A DNA stretch of 64,000 nucleotides from assembly GCA_018292915.2 (NCBI GenBank), contig JACVVK020000342.1, positions 498,501 to 562,500 on the forward strand. The letters run 5' to 3'. Positions within the stretch are counted from its first letter, which is position 1. Each line of letters begins with the position of its first letter. This DNA comes from Batillaria attramentaria (taxonomy: Eukaryota > Mollusca > Gastropoda > Batillariidae). Below the pieces are notes generated by a model, which was not told the DNA's origin, made no database searches, and worked only from the letters and a program-made list of their open reading frames with translations. Below are positions 35,006 to 48,360 of this stretch, one piece after another. Both the position numbers and the translations under genes were made by a program.

Positions 35006-36288
35006 CCATCCCCCCCTCGCTCTCTCACCAAGCTATTCTCTCGTGAGGTCTGAGTAAGACACTGAAATACTGCTGAGTCAGTTTTTACCTCCTCTCTCAA
35101 AAATGTCTAACGTCAGCGAAAGAAAAAAAAATTAAGCTGGATCACACCTGTAATCTACACCATTACATATGAGAAAACCGCAAACAGCCGACACCGCTAC
35201 AGCAGGCACGACCAACCTTAATTTACGTACACTTCTGTAACATGCAAAATCCTTCTTTCCTCCGAAGCTGTTCCTCAAACTAAGCAAGGCTTTCCAGCTC
35301 AGCTCACGCACTCTAGCCGAGTAAATCACCAGTAGGTAAGCAAATTAAACTGGAACAGACAAAAGCAACTGGACCTCTGGATCAGCCGAGCAATAACCAG
35401 GGGACTTCGCCTGGGAGACACATAAGCCGCCTGCTCAATGACTTTCCATCCATCAGTGTCAAGGCGTGAGAAAGACTAGACTCTAAGTCATGACCTGCAC
35501 ACAACTAAGGCCGTGGAACAGTTAAGTCTTACGTCTCCGTTCGCACGACAACAAAACCCAGCCCCATTTATCATGTGTCCAGCGTTGGCCGTACACATTC
35601 CTCGATGCAGCATCGGCAGTTTGACTCAGAGAAGCGTAGTCCTTAATGAAGAGGGAGTTCAGTCACAACGTAAAAATGGGTGTACGTAAAATCTGTTTCT
35701 GACCGGACTGTGTCAGAGGTCTGTGCCACAAGTGAGGCCCCGCTTCAAGATTTTGACCACAAAAATCGCACATTTAGAGACCAAATCAGCCTCACTCGCT
35801 TGGTGTGGAATCATTTTGCACAGGTTCCAACCAAGCCCGATCATGAAAATCGTGAAAACAAGTCTGCATCATAGTTTTTCTGTGTGAATTCACGACAAGA
35901 CTGGGATTAAAACTGATCTTTGATTTAATTTAATTTAAAAGATTGATGGTACACGACGGAGCCTTTCTTTTTTTCTTTTTTTTTTACTGTCCTTCGTTAA
36001 AGGGAACGCCGTATGTCCGCCACATAGGCGGTCTCAGAAGTAACGACCAACGTTGTTTCTGAGCAGACGGTGCCAAAAGAAAAGAAAGAAAAGAGACGGG
36101 ATAAGAGACGAGAAGAAAAGAGAACACAAGAGAAGAGAATTCCACGATTTTCTAACCGTTTCTCTGAGTTGAATAAAACAAGATATCCATCTTATAAACA
36201 TTATACATTACCCTAAGTTCTGAAACAAAACTTACCAAAAAGAAAGAAAAAAAACAAAACAACAAAACAACAGCAACAACAACAACAA

Positions 36289-36341
<53 letters not shown>

Positions 36342-36680
36342 CAGCTGCGAAGTTTCTCTGATTTTCTCACAACCACCTTGACAACCCTGACTTCTCACGA
36401 ACTATTTCAAACCAAGCACCTGACTTACCTGATAAATCGCTGGGTGTTTGGTTCGACAGAACAGACCCAAATGAACCGAACGGATGAAAAATCGAATTCA
36501 TTTACGCACTGGTAGTATCCGACAACCCTACCCTACACAACACACCTACCTAGAGGGAAATCCCACGATAAAAATCAATGAATGATGATGTGTGCCACAC
36601 ACAATTCGATTCAGCTGCACCTGCGGGGGATTCATTCATCATACATGAACATGTATCATCGTTGTTGAAGCGCTGTCACA
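35006..36680. other. unannotated stretch
   Basis: Purine-rich AAAGAAAAGA sequence lies at 36,075-36,135 and (CA)n at 36,290-36,337. A CAG|GTAAGT-like site on the minus strand near 36,422-36,431 has no convincing exon. Confidence 0.45.
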
Positions 36681-36684
36681 GGTG

Positions 36685-37300
36685 TGTGGCCACGCAACAT
36701 CTGTAATGAATTCACGGTTGTGTGTGGTACATTGTACATGTACTGCCTTAGGAATATATTTCTGGAGCACCCACCCTTATTATCGTACCGCGCACGACTA
36801 TCCCACGGCAACGTTTTTGACTCTTTTTCGTCATGCGAAACTCAGGCAAGATTGACGGCTGTTACTGCAGCAAACACGAGTATGATCACAGTGCAACACT
36901 CCCACTAATCCCAATTTAAATCAATGCAAACAGAAATAATTAAATAAATTATGCACAATCCCAAACTTATTTGGTAGGAACTGAGTTAAAGAATTTTAAA
37001 AAGATCAAGCACAGTGGAAAAGACAAATATACATTTTAAGAACATTTTTCCTGTTTCTTATTCTCGCAGCCCTCGGTAAGAAAAGATCAGTCACAGTCGA
37101 AGAGACAAATACACATTTTAAAATGTTATGCCTGTTTGTAATTGTGCTGCTTCAAAATGTAATAAACTGACATGTTACCGTGCAATATCTGTGAATAACT
37201 GACGGTTGTGTGTGGTACATGTATTGCTTAGGCATATTCTAGGGCACACATCCTATTCATGAAGACTCGTTCACAGTGGAAGAGACAAAACTGATTGTAT
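36685..37300. repeat. diverged duplication including repeat R3, copy 2
   Basis: The block cggttgtgtgtggtacat occurs near 36,715 and 37,203. The block cacagtggaaaagacaaata recurs in changed form near 37,010, 37,091 and 37,270. Positions 36,781-36,945 are R3 copy 2 (cgtaccgcgcacgactatcc and gcagcaaacacgagtatgat). Confidence 0.6.
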
Positions 37301-37863
37301 ACATTAATATATTCTTCCTATTTGTAATTGTATTGTTTCGAAAAGTGATTAAGTGGCAGCTCATTGCTCTATGAGTGCGACCAAGAACCTGTATGGGTTC
37401 ATTTTCATTGGTTTGTAAGTGCATCTGAGAGGCATGTAGGTTACGGAAGAAGAACGGACATTCAAATAAATACAAATGAATACTTCAATGAACGGACGAA
37501 CGTAAACGGCTATTATTGTGATTAAGCAGTTATTTCTTCACATTTTGATTTTTTTTTTCTGTTGACAGTTCTGTTCAATGATTATGGGTATGAGACTGTT
37601 ATTGTCAAACCGATCACCGCTCCACACTCAAACGCAATTTCGGTACAAGCTGTAGGCGAACATCGGAAACCAATTTATTGCTGTCCAGTGCCAACACAAC
37701 GTGCAGGGTAGCAACGGAAAATCTCCCCACTGGGTAGGATGCCGGTCGGTAGTCCTAAATGTGAGTAATCCTACTTATCTATTGTAATACGATACATAGG
37801 ACTATAGAGGCTCCCCCAGTGTGCAGTGTCTGCAAACGGACATGGAACCGTCTACAGAACAGT
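37301..37863. other. unannotated stretch
   Basis: Nothing recognised. Confidence 0.4.
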
Positions 37864-37877
37864 CTGAAGACAGACAA

Positions 37878-37905
37878 GGGTGGGTGGGTGTTTGGGAGTT
37901 TAACG
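37878..37905 (-). mobile_element. 28-bp SINE-1 tail with perfect 14-bp TSD
   Basis: Only the last 28 bp of SINE family 1 are present (plus strand gggtgggtgggtgtttggga, then gtttaacg). They are flanked by identical ctgaagacagacaa at 37,864-37,877 and 37,906-37,919. The insertion stopped almost as soon as reverse transcription began. Confidence 0.9.
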
Positions 37906-37919
37906 CTGAAGACAGACAA

Positions 37920-38709
37920 AAAGCCATGGAATTGTCCACAGACGGACGCCAGACAGACAACAATGAAAAAGAGAACTGCACAGCTATTGGCCTGTGAGGC
38001 TATATCATAAAACTACTTATCAGAAAAAAACCGAACTTACATGCTGTTGTCACCGTCAGAGCCAGCGTCCGAATCGCCGGCCACTCGTCAGTGCCGAAGC
38101 TTGCGCACAAAACACCCAAACTTAATCTGCATGACACATTTCGTGTCAGAGCATCCTGACACCGCACTCGAAACTCGAGCAGAATACACTCTTCAACAAT
38201 TAGACGCCGTAATCAAAGCATGTGCTGTAAGTTGAATGCAGCGCAGTCAAGAAGCCCGAAGCCGGCGGACGGCGCGACACCGGCGATGCACAAGTGCAGA
38301 CGACACCACTGCCAGGAACAAAAACCAAAAGGGGGGATAGGCGCGCAGGGCGCATTTTGTGAGTGTGTGTCGTGACACAGTTGACTGCTACATGCGGCAG
38401 GTGACATCAGCAATGTGCACACGCGTCCTGTAACACGGAGGACGGAGGGTGGCGGTGGGGGAGGAGAGGGGGGAGGTGGGGGAGGGGGGAGAAGAGGCGC
38501 GGAGGCGAGCAGAAAGGAGAAGTTTTACCGAGGAGGGGTCTGAGGGTCGGCATCAAAGGTCTAGTTTCGCGTGTTTATAGCACGGGCAGGGGACAGTTCT
38601 CGTGTCCCCCGGAGCCTGAAAACTGTGTCTTCGTCGCCAAACCAGACTAAAGGGACGCCTTTTTGGGCCACAGGGGCCGGGCATATGGATGATCTGTTCC
38701 CAGTTACAC

Positions 38710-38743
<34 letters not shown>

Positions 38744-38878
38744 CAGGCCGATCTCAGAGGCCCGATGCATGAAGAGAGACTAGGCTGGTCTGAGACATAA
38801 TTCTATTCTCCGACTTATTGCGTCGGGACCATCATCAGCGTCCATTACCGTTCAGTGCCAAAAACATAAACAGACTTG
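37920..38878. other. unannotated stretch
   Basis: A G-rich tract lies at 38,447-38,492 and (GA)n at 38,711-38,741. Frames here are short, with no recognisable product. Confidence 0.45.
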
Positions 38879-38890
38879 CCTAAGTCACCG

Positions 38891-39057
38891 GGATAGCCAA
38901 ATGGTAGAGCGTTGGACTCAATGCTCGGGTTGTGAGTTCGAATCCAGGCTGGGGCCAAATATTTGTGCTGGCCCTTTTCTCCTTGCCCCGTCTTTGATAT
39001 CACCCTTATGTGGTGGAAAAGGACGTTAAACTCCCAAACACCCACCCAACCACCCAT
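38891..39057 (+). mobile_element. SINE family 1, full-length copy
   Basis: Head ggatagccaaatggtagagc, B box in gagttcgaatccaggctggg, body ctttgatatcacccttatg and terminus ggaaaaggacgttaaactcc with a CACCCACCCAACCACCC tail. The flanks cctaagtcaccg (38,879-38,890) and cctaagtctccg (39,058-39,069) match at 11 of 12 positions. Confidence 0.92.
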
Positions 39058-39069
39058 CCTAAGTCTCCG

Positions 39070-40394
39070 TTCATGCATCTCGTAATAATCTTTCAGTCTC
39101 AGCTTAGTCAAGCCAGTCCCAGGCATACGCCCTGGACTGTCTCCATGCACTACAACCCAGCCTTATGGCTGCCGAAAGTGATTTACTGGTTCAGCAGGTT
39201 TTCTGTTCTGGATTGCCGACGACCGTGACCATCATGTTGGTGCAACCAGGCAGCAAAAGTCAGGTAGGCCCGTTTCCACTGTCGTAAAAAGGCAAAAAGT
39301 GTCTCCCTCTGGTAAATAAAGATCTTTCATTTCTCAATTTAGATTTAACCGCAGCTTTCAAGTGTGCTTAGATTCCCGTTCACATTTCACCGCCAAAGTC
39401 CCCGCCTTCCGTTCAGCGTAAAATCTTTAATTTGAAAGGTGACGCTGAATCAAACGATACCTCCCAACAGGGAGCCTGCAGGAGACTTTAAAACACTCCC
39501 TTTAAACATGTACATTAAGACACTGAAAAAAAATTAAAGTAAACCTGCCGAGTCCCAAAAAGCGACTAGAAACACCAACATCATTGAAAATCCTTCCCCC
39601 TTCCCCACACCTTGAAAGAAAGAAAGAAAGAAAGAAAGAAAAAAAACACCCCAAAAACCTACACGTAAATCATTAAAAGAGGAAACGTAAGACGTGCAGA
39701 TGTGCACGCGTGTTTCTGGTTTTTGTTGTTGTTTTTTTTTAAACCTTTACGAGGTGAAACGCATTCTGCTGACCAGTACATTTTGCAATCGCCATCAAAT
39801 GAGCACTGAATTTCGATTAAAAAAAAACCCAACAAAACCACAACTTCATCTCAGCACAGTTTTCACGGGCCGTTTACAACTTTTTTTCAACCCAAAACTT
39901 CTGTTTATTATTTCGGCGAGTGCATCTATCATTGTTACTAACGACATATCAAGCCAAAGTCTTCTGAGTACACACCACTTTCTGCAGATGTTTTTCTTTT
40001 TTCCCCGCCAGGCAAAGCAGCACTACTCAAAAACAACATGCTAAAGTATATTGAAACCAACAGCACTCCCGGCTCGCGCTCCTACCAGCTTAAACCTCCT
40101 GGGATTCGTGAACTTGTGTCAACATGCAACCTTCCCCCTTTAAAACACTGGGCATTGTTTGGAGATCGTGTTTTGGGTAGGATAGAGAGCAAGGCTGCAC
40201 CCGTGAAGTGAGTGAGTGGCCAGCAGTGTAGGAGAAACAACAACTGTCGGGTGCAAACAGCTATCGGTCATTGTCTTCCGCTGCAGTCAGCATGAGCCGT
40301 TCGGGAATGCCCGTGTCTGCTGACACAGCGTTTTGGAAAGCAGTTTGTGGCGTCTCCCCTGAAAGCTCTATACGAACAATGTACACTGTAACGG
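39070..40394. other. unannotated stretch
   Basis: (AAAG)n lies at 39,615-39,641. No gene recognised. Confidence 0.4.
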
Positions 40395-40404
40395 CAATAT
40401 TTGG

Positions 40405-40602
40405 GGGTGGGTGGGTGGGGGAGGGGGGTGGGTCGGTGGGTGTTTGGGAGTTTAACGTCCTTTTCCACCCCATACGGGTGATATCAAAGACGGGACAACG
40501 ATGAAAAAGCCAGCACAATATTTGGCTCCAGCCGGGGTTCGAACTCACGACCCGAGCATTGGAAGTCCAACGTTCCACCATTCGGCCACCCCGGCTCCCC
40601 GA
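40405..40602 (-). mobile_element. SINE family 1, full-length copy with 10-bp TSD
   Basis: Complete minus-strand copy with A and B boxes and an expanded (GGGT)n tail on the plus strand. The flanks caatatttgg at 40,395-40,404 and 40,603-40,612 are identical. Confidence 0.92.
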
Positions 40603-40663
40603 CAATATTTGGACTGTCCGCCTACTTGTAAATGCCCCCTTCGCTTCCTCCTCCCATCTTCTT

Positions 40664-40782
40664 CGTGAGTTCGAATCCCGGCTGGGGCAAAATGTTTGCG
40701 CTGGCCTTTTCCTCGTGACCCCGTCTTTGATATCACCCTTACTGGGCGTAAAAGGGGGTTAAACTCCCAAATACCCTCCCAC
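40664..40782 (+). mobile_element. SINE family 1, 5'-truncated copy in opposite orientation
   Basis: Starts at the B box (cgtgagttcgaatcccggct) and runs to a diverged tail (aaagggggttaaactcccaa). It lies 60 bp from the minus-strand copy, so the pair forms an inverted arrangement that could fold as RNA. A further B-box-like gttcgagtcc is near 40,868. Confidence 0.85.
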
Positions 40783-43700
40783 CTTCCCTCTCCCCCTCTT
40801 CTGCACAAGTGCTGTGAAAATGTACTTGTAAAAAAACTCACCGGGGCCACTAATGCGAGAGGCTGGAGTTCGAGTCCCGCTGGGTCAGTGTCGGATTTCA
40901 AGTTACACCTTAACTAATATGTGGACTGCCTGCTTGGATCGGTCCCCTCCCCTGCTTATATTTGGAGTTGTTCAGGTCACAATAACTATTTGAAAATGTA
41001 CAACATTAGAACTTGAATTTCGATTTATCGGAAGCAGTGCTTATCCTTCGTACCACTCACGTGGGTTGGTGTTGTACAGTGTGTATGAATGCATCTGGTT
41101 CACACAAGCGTGCGTACTGCGCCCGGTTCAGTCTCTGTCAACTAACTACAGACGTGAAAACAGAGGAAATCTCTTCTATGTCTCTGGTAAACACCAATAC
41201 TTAGTCAAAGTGTATTTTACTGCGTTATTCTGTAAGAAGTCACGTCCATCTGGAGAACCATCCCGTCTGGCGAATGATCCGGTACGTTCAGCCGACTGGA
41301 CCCACTAACTCGTTCTTTGCTAGTACATGTAAAACTACCCCCCCTCCTCAGTACTCGCTCCCTCTCCTCCTCTTCCCTCCCACCCATTCTTCTCCTGCTG
41401 CCGCTACCCATCTTTCTCTTTCATCCCTTTTAGTGTTTGTCGCTGGTCGACAACCATGACTAATGCGAGCCAAGAAGAAAGCATTCATAAGGAGCCAGCA
41501 AAAAAAAACCCACAAGCTAGGGAGAGAGCAAAAAAATATCCTTTAAAACCTCCCCTGGCTTGTTTGAGCTGAGACAGAAACATGTGTGCACGGCGATTTA
41601 TGCTGGAAACCGTCCAACATCAACGAACAGCTGCCTCGTCTGCAGTCTAATTTGTAGAAACTGAGAGAGGTACTGGCAAAGAAAAACACAAATACTTGAC
41701 GACTAGTAGGTTTACATCATACACCTGTGAGTCAATAAACTAAGGGCGCCTTCAGTAGCTTACAGTTTGTCAAAAACGCTATCTAGTTTCTACTGACTGA
41801 GACTGGGGGTCTGATGCATGGAGCGAAACTGACTAGGACTGTGACGAAAGTCCGACTGAGACTACTGATCTTGATTAAACTAAGACTGACTAAACCAGTA
41901 TGAAATGCATAAGCGGAGCCTCACTAGTGCAAATCTGTGACTGTTTCAAGGACAAAACGTTAATGATACTCCAGAATATCAAGTCGGCGACTCATTTCTA
42001 ACGGCTAATTCTCAGACTAGTCTAGTCCCTTTTCATGCAACAGGCCCTGCGTGTTTTCAGTCTGGGCTCTTCTCGGCAACGGAGAGAAGATTGAACATTG
42101 ACACCCCGTCTAGGTAAATTACATGCGGTTAGATTGCAGTCTGGCTTCTGCATCTGTTTCCCCCCTACCTGAATGAACTTCTGCCGTTTGAAGTGTTTCT
42201 ACTCGACTGTATCTTTGAAAAATCGGTTTCCAACAAAACAAAAATAAAATCACAAACAACACCGCCCCCCCCCCCCCAACAACCCTCCCCGAATGCTCTG
42301 AATTCTGTCGCGCTGGTCACGACTACGTGAAATGGTCGGCAATTGTCACCTTCGTCAAAGCCACCGAAAAGCTCGAATCAGCCGCAGAAGCAACTGAATG
42401 TGCACTGCAGCTGTATACCACCTGATCGGCAAAGTACAGCGCTGGTGAGCTACCGGGCAGAAGAACTTGGCTGCAGACGACACTCGTGTTCGCTCCTGCA
42501 GTAAAAGGTCATCACGATCGCTGACGCGGCAAAACAAAGGGGTCTTCTGGGGGCAAGACATCAAATTAACTGCTAGGTGAGATAGAGGTAAGTAGGGAAT
42601 TTCTGCCCTAAATCAACCCGCGCCACACGGCTCAAGTGATTGGAGGGTTCCAACCCCGTGGAGCGCCGACGGTGTAAGTACTCTTCACAGATTAGGTCTT
42701 TGTCGGGTGGTGGTGGTTGCAGCGTTGGTAATAAATGAAGGGGAAGGGTTTTTTTCGGGAGTGTGTGTGTCATATGTATGTGTGTGTGTGTGGGGGGGGG
42801 GGATAGTCGCGCAGTAGGTTTGTAGGCCTGCTGGTCTATCAACCCGTGCAACGAGTGCGGTGTCGGAGCGTTCCTGCTCAAGCATTAGTTAAAAAAAACA
42901 AACAAAGTTGTGCTTACTGTATAACGTTGCCCGTGGTTTCCTCTCAGTGGTTGTCTGAACTGGGCAGGTTTACGTAACTTGTCCACAACAGTCACTGAGG
43001 GATACATCAAATGTCCCGGCTGAGTCTGTCACTGAATCTTTCCGAATTGTATAGTGTTCAGCAGGACCGTGCTGTTCGTGCAGTTAAGGTAACTGTACCC
43101 CAATTACGTCTTTGTCCATTAGGGAGGTCTCCAATCTCATTAGGGAGGTCTTGCTGTAGCAAGGCCGTGAAACTCCACCCAACCACCCAACCAGGGTCTG
43201 TAGCGGAACTGAAGAGAACGGAGACCACAGTACCACAACGGTTCAAAATCAAACCATGTTTCTCAGAGCTGCCACAAAAACGTTTCACTAATCACGAGTT
43301 CACTACCCCTTTTTACTCTGCAACCATTTATTCACAACTGTTTGGCGTCCCAAGAAAGTGGTTTTCCTTTCTTACTCCGGCCCCCAGCTAAGAATCTGAC
43401 CCACTAAAAACATCAGCTGTAGGGCGGATTTTTCGAGGACGGAAATAGGATACAATAGGCAATAGGCAGTTCAAATATCTTCGCCCCGTTTGAGACCCCA
43501 TTTCTATTATTGCACATGTCAAGTGTCAAAACAGATGGCCTGAATACCTCTGCGAAAGCTTAAGACTCGGTGGTAGTATTTTCTTTGTGTCTGCCAGCCA
43601 GGGTTAGGGCGGAAAACTGGGTCAAACGGTTGTTGTGGGGTTCTCCGTAAATGGGGATAATCCTTCTCAAGCATGACCTGTCTTTTTTATTTTGTTTTTC

Positions 43701-44550
43701 AATCTCACACACTCCCTCTTTCTTGTGCCTTTCTTTTTTTCCTTTCTTTCCGTATGGCTGTGGGACCGTACTTTACAAGACTGCCCTAAATTCCTCTTCA
43801 CAAAGGACGAAGCTATTACTGTTCAGGCGTGCCTGCCTAGTCGGGTTTGAGGAATTTATTCACTTATACAAGAACCAATTATTATTAGTGGCAGACGATG
43901 TGATCAGCGAAGCCTACATGTGAAAAACATTTCTTCATCTTCTCCTTCGTTTTCGCGGTTTGGTCAGTTTGTTCATCTTCAACTGTTGTGATTTGACAGT
44001 TTAATTATCACATTACAGCTGTGTGTGTAGACGCTCTGGGTTCCCCCCCCCCCCCATCTTTAGTCAGTGACTGAAACGTGTTCAGTTACGTGTGCTCCTG
44101 TGTGGCTCTGCGAGGCTTGGTGTCCTGACAATATCTGCTATTATTGCCATTTGTAATGTTGTTTTCAACATCGGAAATGAAAAGACTGTCACTGATGAAA
44201 ATTCACAACCACTCACAGTTAGTTTATTTTTTTATGGGCGTAATATGTGTGCACAGAACAAACTGCGTATCAGTTGCTTTACCTAGTTTCATCAGGTTCA
44301 CCTGCATATATTTCATAATTTATTGCCGGATATGGAAAAGGTACTATCATAACACTAACAGTAAGACCAAGGAAACCTTTTTGCACAAGAAAATGGCAGG
44401 AGGAACTGCTGACTGTGCTGCTGCTTGAGGAAATTCATCAAAATGAAGGAAACTAATATACTTGCTGCTGCAGCTGTATGCTTCGTTTAATCCATCATTT
44501 TGACGGAAAGATTTTTCACACGGGTGAGTCACAGAGACCATCAGGTACAT
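40783..44550. other. unannotated stretch
   Basis: Poly-C lies at 42,265-42,278 and 44,045-44,056, and (TG)n at 42,774-42,791. No exon, RNA gene or family repeat recognised in about 3.8 kb. Confidence 0.45.
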
Positions 44551-44605
<55 letters not shown>

Positions 44606-44622
44606 GTGTGCGCGCACGCACA
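44551..44622. repeat. (TG)n microsatellite
   Basis: TG run of about 60 bp with a CGCGCACGCAC end. Confidence 0.97.
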
Positions 44623-47600
44623 GTTCCGCCTCCTGATTTCCCCTCTACAGTACATGCTTCGCAGGAATTTGAGGTAGCCTCCCCCCCCCCCATCCGGCCC
44701 CCTCCCCACGGTTCCATTCCGCTCACTCCCTCCAAGCCAACAACCTACAAATTACATAAGCAGTTAAATGAACCGGACTGACAAACATTTGCACAATGGC
44801 GAGGACTGAAAGTGGCAGAAATAGCACCTGGATTTCAATTCTGCTACAAGTAAATCGAGCATTGCCGCGGTCTTGCTCGACAGTAACCACTGGTCATGCC
44901 GGCGGCGGCGATTCTCTCTAGCCCTCAATGGGTCAATTTTCTCCGCGAGTGGAGTACAGCGATGAGGAGGAGGACAGTGCTAAGTGGCAGTTCACTGTCG
45001 CAAATAGCCATCATCAATCTTGGCTGAGCATGGGGCATGGGTGACAGTTTGACAACCGTAAAGCTCAGGGGTAAGCATCCGAGACGCTCTGAGTGAAAAT
45101 CATACGGGGCATTTGGTGGAAGGACACAAGCGCCAGGGATGTGAGAAGTGTCCATAGGCCCTTTTTGAAATTCGAGAGCAGAATTGCCTTGCCTGACCTG
45201 ACTACATCGCCTTGCTTGTAACCTTGTTGAAAGTTTGAGGCCGGCTGCACACGAAGTCCTTTAGGCAAATCTCGTCTCACCGGCAGTCGTACGTTTTCTC
45301 TGTATTTTTCCCTTCCTTTGCACCGCCCCGAAAGTGCCCTGAGCAGGGTTAGCGCACGGATCGATGTTTGTAGCACGGTCTACGAATAGCCAGGCCATCA
45401 TAGACAAAAGCAGTGTAATCCGCACAAATTGGGCACAGCATTTTCCTGGAGGCCTGCCATGTTTACCCCCCCCCCCTTAGTAAACAAACAAAAAATGAAA
45501 CAAACAAACAAACAAACAAACAACAGCAAAACCAAAACAACAACAACAAAAAAAGCCTGAGCGTGATTATAAGCGATGCTTATTCATGCTCAGTAATTGT
45601 TTGTTTACTTGGCACAAATTGTATTGCAATAAACCTGTTTAAACCAACAACAACAAACAAAAAACCCAAAAAGCAACAACAACAAACAACCAAACACAAC
45701 ACCCCCAAAAAACAAACAAACAAACAAACAAACAAAACAAAAACAACAACAAAAAACAAACAAAAAACAAAACAAAAACAAACAAAAAAGCCCCGACAAC
45801 AACAACACCCCCCCCCCCCCCCGGCAAAAGCAAAACTAACAACAAAATACAGACGCATGTACTGCATATTTTTAACAAGCCTTCCCTGATTACCGAAATA
45901 AAAAGAAAACAAAATGACGCACTTTCTTCCAAAACACAAACCGTAACAGATATACTGGAGGCAACCCGCCGCTATAAATCGTTCATTAACGGCGAGACTA
46001 AATGGAAACATCGGCCCTCACGAACAAGATTAATATGTACCGCGTGTCTACAAATTTTCTCTCCACCGTCATCACCTCCCTGCGACTAAACGGTCCTTTG
46101 ATCAGTTCACGAATGGTTGCGCACGGCCGAGCAGCGCCTAGAGCTACGAGTGTGATGATGTCAGCTTACTGCGCGCCGTAACTCTGTGCGCGTCATATAA
46201 CCTGGATCCTTCTCAAAATGTTTATATTGCCCTCAGAAAACAACGGCAAACCGACGTCTGGGTGACTCTGACGTGAGAGAACTGTCTGAAAATCCGACCT
46301 AACAAATAACAGCCAAATCGAATCGAACTGGAAATTAAAGATCAACAACTAAGGTGCTAAATCTGAAAGAGAAAATGGGGGGAGGTGTTGTGTCACGCCC
46401 CAGCCCCGCCCCCCTCTCACAAGCCCTGAAATAAACCAACGAGGTGCAGATCACACTGCTGTGTTCAGTTCAGTGGCTAGACATTCAATGGAGACGGAAT
46501 TACAAGGCAGAATCTCAGGTTTAAATTGCACTGAGTCTGTCCGGAAGCTTGATACTATCGCACTGCATCAGCGTCTTTATACCTGGCGTTTTGAATCAAG
46601 ACAGATTTCCTGACCCCCCCCCCCCCCCCAAAAAAAAAAAAATCCCCCCCCCCCAAAAAAAAAAGAAAGAAAGAAAGAAAGATGCTCTACCCACACAAAA
46701 CAAAACAAAAACCCATAAAAACATAAACCAGAAACAAACAAACAAACTAACAAACAAACAAAGAACAACACAAAAACCACCACTAAACTGTTTCCCCCTG
46801 TAACTACATACACGTAACTCTAGTTATCTGTGTTTGCCTGTTACACGACTGAATTCAGAAATGCTTCTTGCAAACAGAAACTGGAGGTGGTTTTGCCTTA
46901 CAACTGATGAGCGGAAAAAAAACCCAAAAAACCGAAACAACAACAACAACAAAACCGAAAAACAAACAAACAAACAAACAAAAAACGAGAACACCCTCAA
47001 GTTTTATCTTGATGCTGCTTCTGCTGCAGCAGCAATGTCAAGCTGACTCTTCCACACCAGCCACATGCCGCCCCGCGCCTGTAATACGTGCAAACCTGCT
47101 GTGACCCTGTAGGCTTGCGCCGTGTCATGCAGGTGGGAAATCCCTCCCTGGTCGCCTGATTTTTCCTTTGTCACTAGCATGGTTTATGGGGGTGCAGCTA
47201 GTGTAAATACCTTTTGATCGGGCGCAAGTGGGGTCAGTGTTGGTGTTATGGACCTGGGTCATGTCATAAATGAATTACGGATGGGATTAGACCTAGCCGG
47301 CTAAGGGCACTGAAGTTCGCGCGTCACCTTACGTTGGTAAACCGGCCTCGGTAACCACGCTCGCAAAAATAAACACGTAGACCAACGCCTTTGTTTAATA
47401 CGTGATCCCTGCCGCCTCCCCCCCCCCCCCCCCCGCAACACCCCCACCCCCTCCTCTCTCTCCCTCAGTACACTCAGGTCACAGAGAATTATCATTGTCG
47501 TTTAACTATTAGTGAGCGCTCCTGAAAAAATTGAGCATACAAAAAGCTTTGTATAACCGTACAACCTCCAGAGTTTCCGGCAAAAAACAACAACAACAAC

Positions 47601-48054
47601 AACAACAAAAAACAACAACAAAAAACGGCCAAGACAAAGACAACTGATGCACATTGTTTGTAATACTGATGCCTCACAACAAAAACTACTACGTACAAAG
47701 GCATTAATCTCTCTGCATAACCACTCGTTCACGTCCGTTTTCAACTGTTAACTGAACAAACTCATTCCGTAAACTATTTGGCACATCTGTAGCACGTAAG
47801 ATACAAATAGCAGACTTTTTTCTTTAAAGTCTCAACTATGATACGTATGATAAACGTGGAAAACATTTCATCGAATGTGCTTTATCTGTGCATCGGAATC
47901 AGTCAACTGGGTCACAATAATTATAGCATCTGAAACCATTGTAGTGACTGGCCGGCGTATTCGTTGCTCTAGAAGTGTATCGCGTACTGAGCACACGACG
48001 TTATTTTGGTCGCGGACCGTAGGGTCAAAGAAAGCCGTGTTTCTCGAATATTAC
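44623..48054. other. unannotated stretch, A/C-rich low complexity
   Basis: AAAC/AAC-rich tracts lie at 45,480-45,550, 45,640-45,800, 46,690-46,780, 46,930-46,985 and 47,581-47,630. C and A homopolymers lie at 46,614-46,672. Cys/Val/Phe- or Lys/Thr-rich frames here are translations of these repeats. Confidence 0.55.
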
Positions 48055-48360
48055 AAGCGGTGGTCTAATAGGTAGCGCGTCGGATTTAGTGAACGGCCGT
48101 CACCAATGTCATGGCGATGAAGCGTGGGTTCGAGCCCAGGTCGAGCTTGTGATATGATACCGTTTTTTCCTGGCTACCGGGCTGCTTATCGGAGGGTTTC
48201 TCTCCGGGTTATCCGGCTTTCCTCCCCCAGCAAAATTGTAAAAAAAAAAAAAAAAACCCAAAAAACTGTAGGATAGGTATTGGGTGGCGCTGCACCGCGG
48301 CGACGCGCTTCCCCCGGGGGAAGCAGCCCGAATTTCCCGAAAAGGATAATAAAGTAGTAA
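48055..48360 (+). mobile_element. SINE family 2, plus-strand copy
   Basis: The tRNA-like head has A box tggtctaatag (48,061-48,071) and B box gttcgagcc (48,128-48,136). The body contains tttctctccgggttatccgg and ctttcctccc, then an internal A run of 17, then gtattgggtggcgctgcacc, gcggcgacgcgcttccccc and the 16-bp palindrome cttcccccgggggaag (48,308-48,323), ending in gaaaaggataataaagtag and an A-rich tail. The copy at 18.4 kb has the same block order. I could not define the target duplication. Confidence 0.82.

Noticed and set aside
38140..38185. Minus-strand CTGACACGAAATGTGTC resembling the second half of a hammerhead
   Set aside because: The CUGAUGA box is missing.
45580..46011. Cys/Val/Phe-rich minus-strand frame and Lys/Thr-rich plus-strand frame
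   Set aside because: Both are translations of AAAC/AAC repeats.
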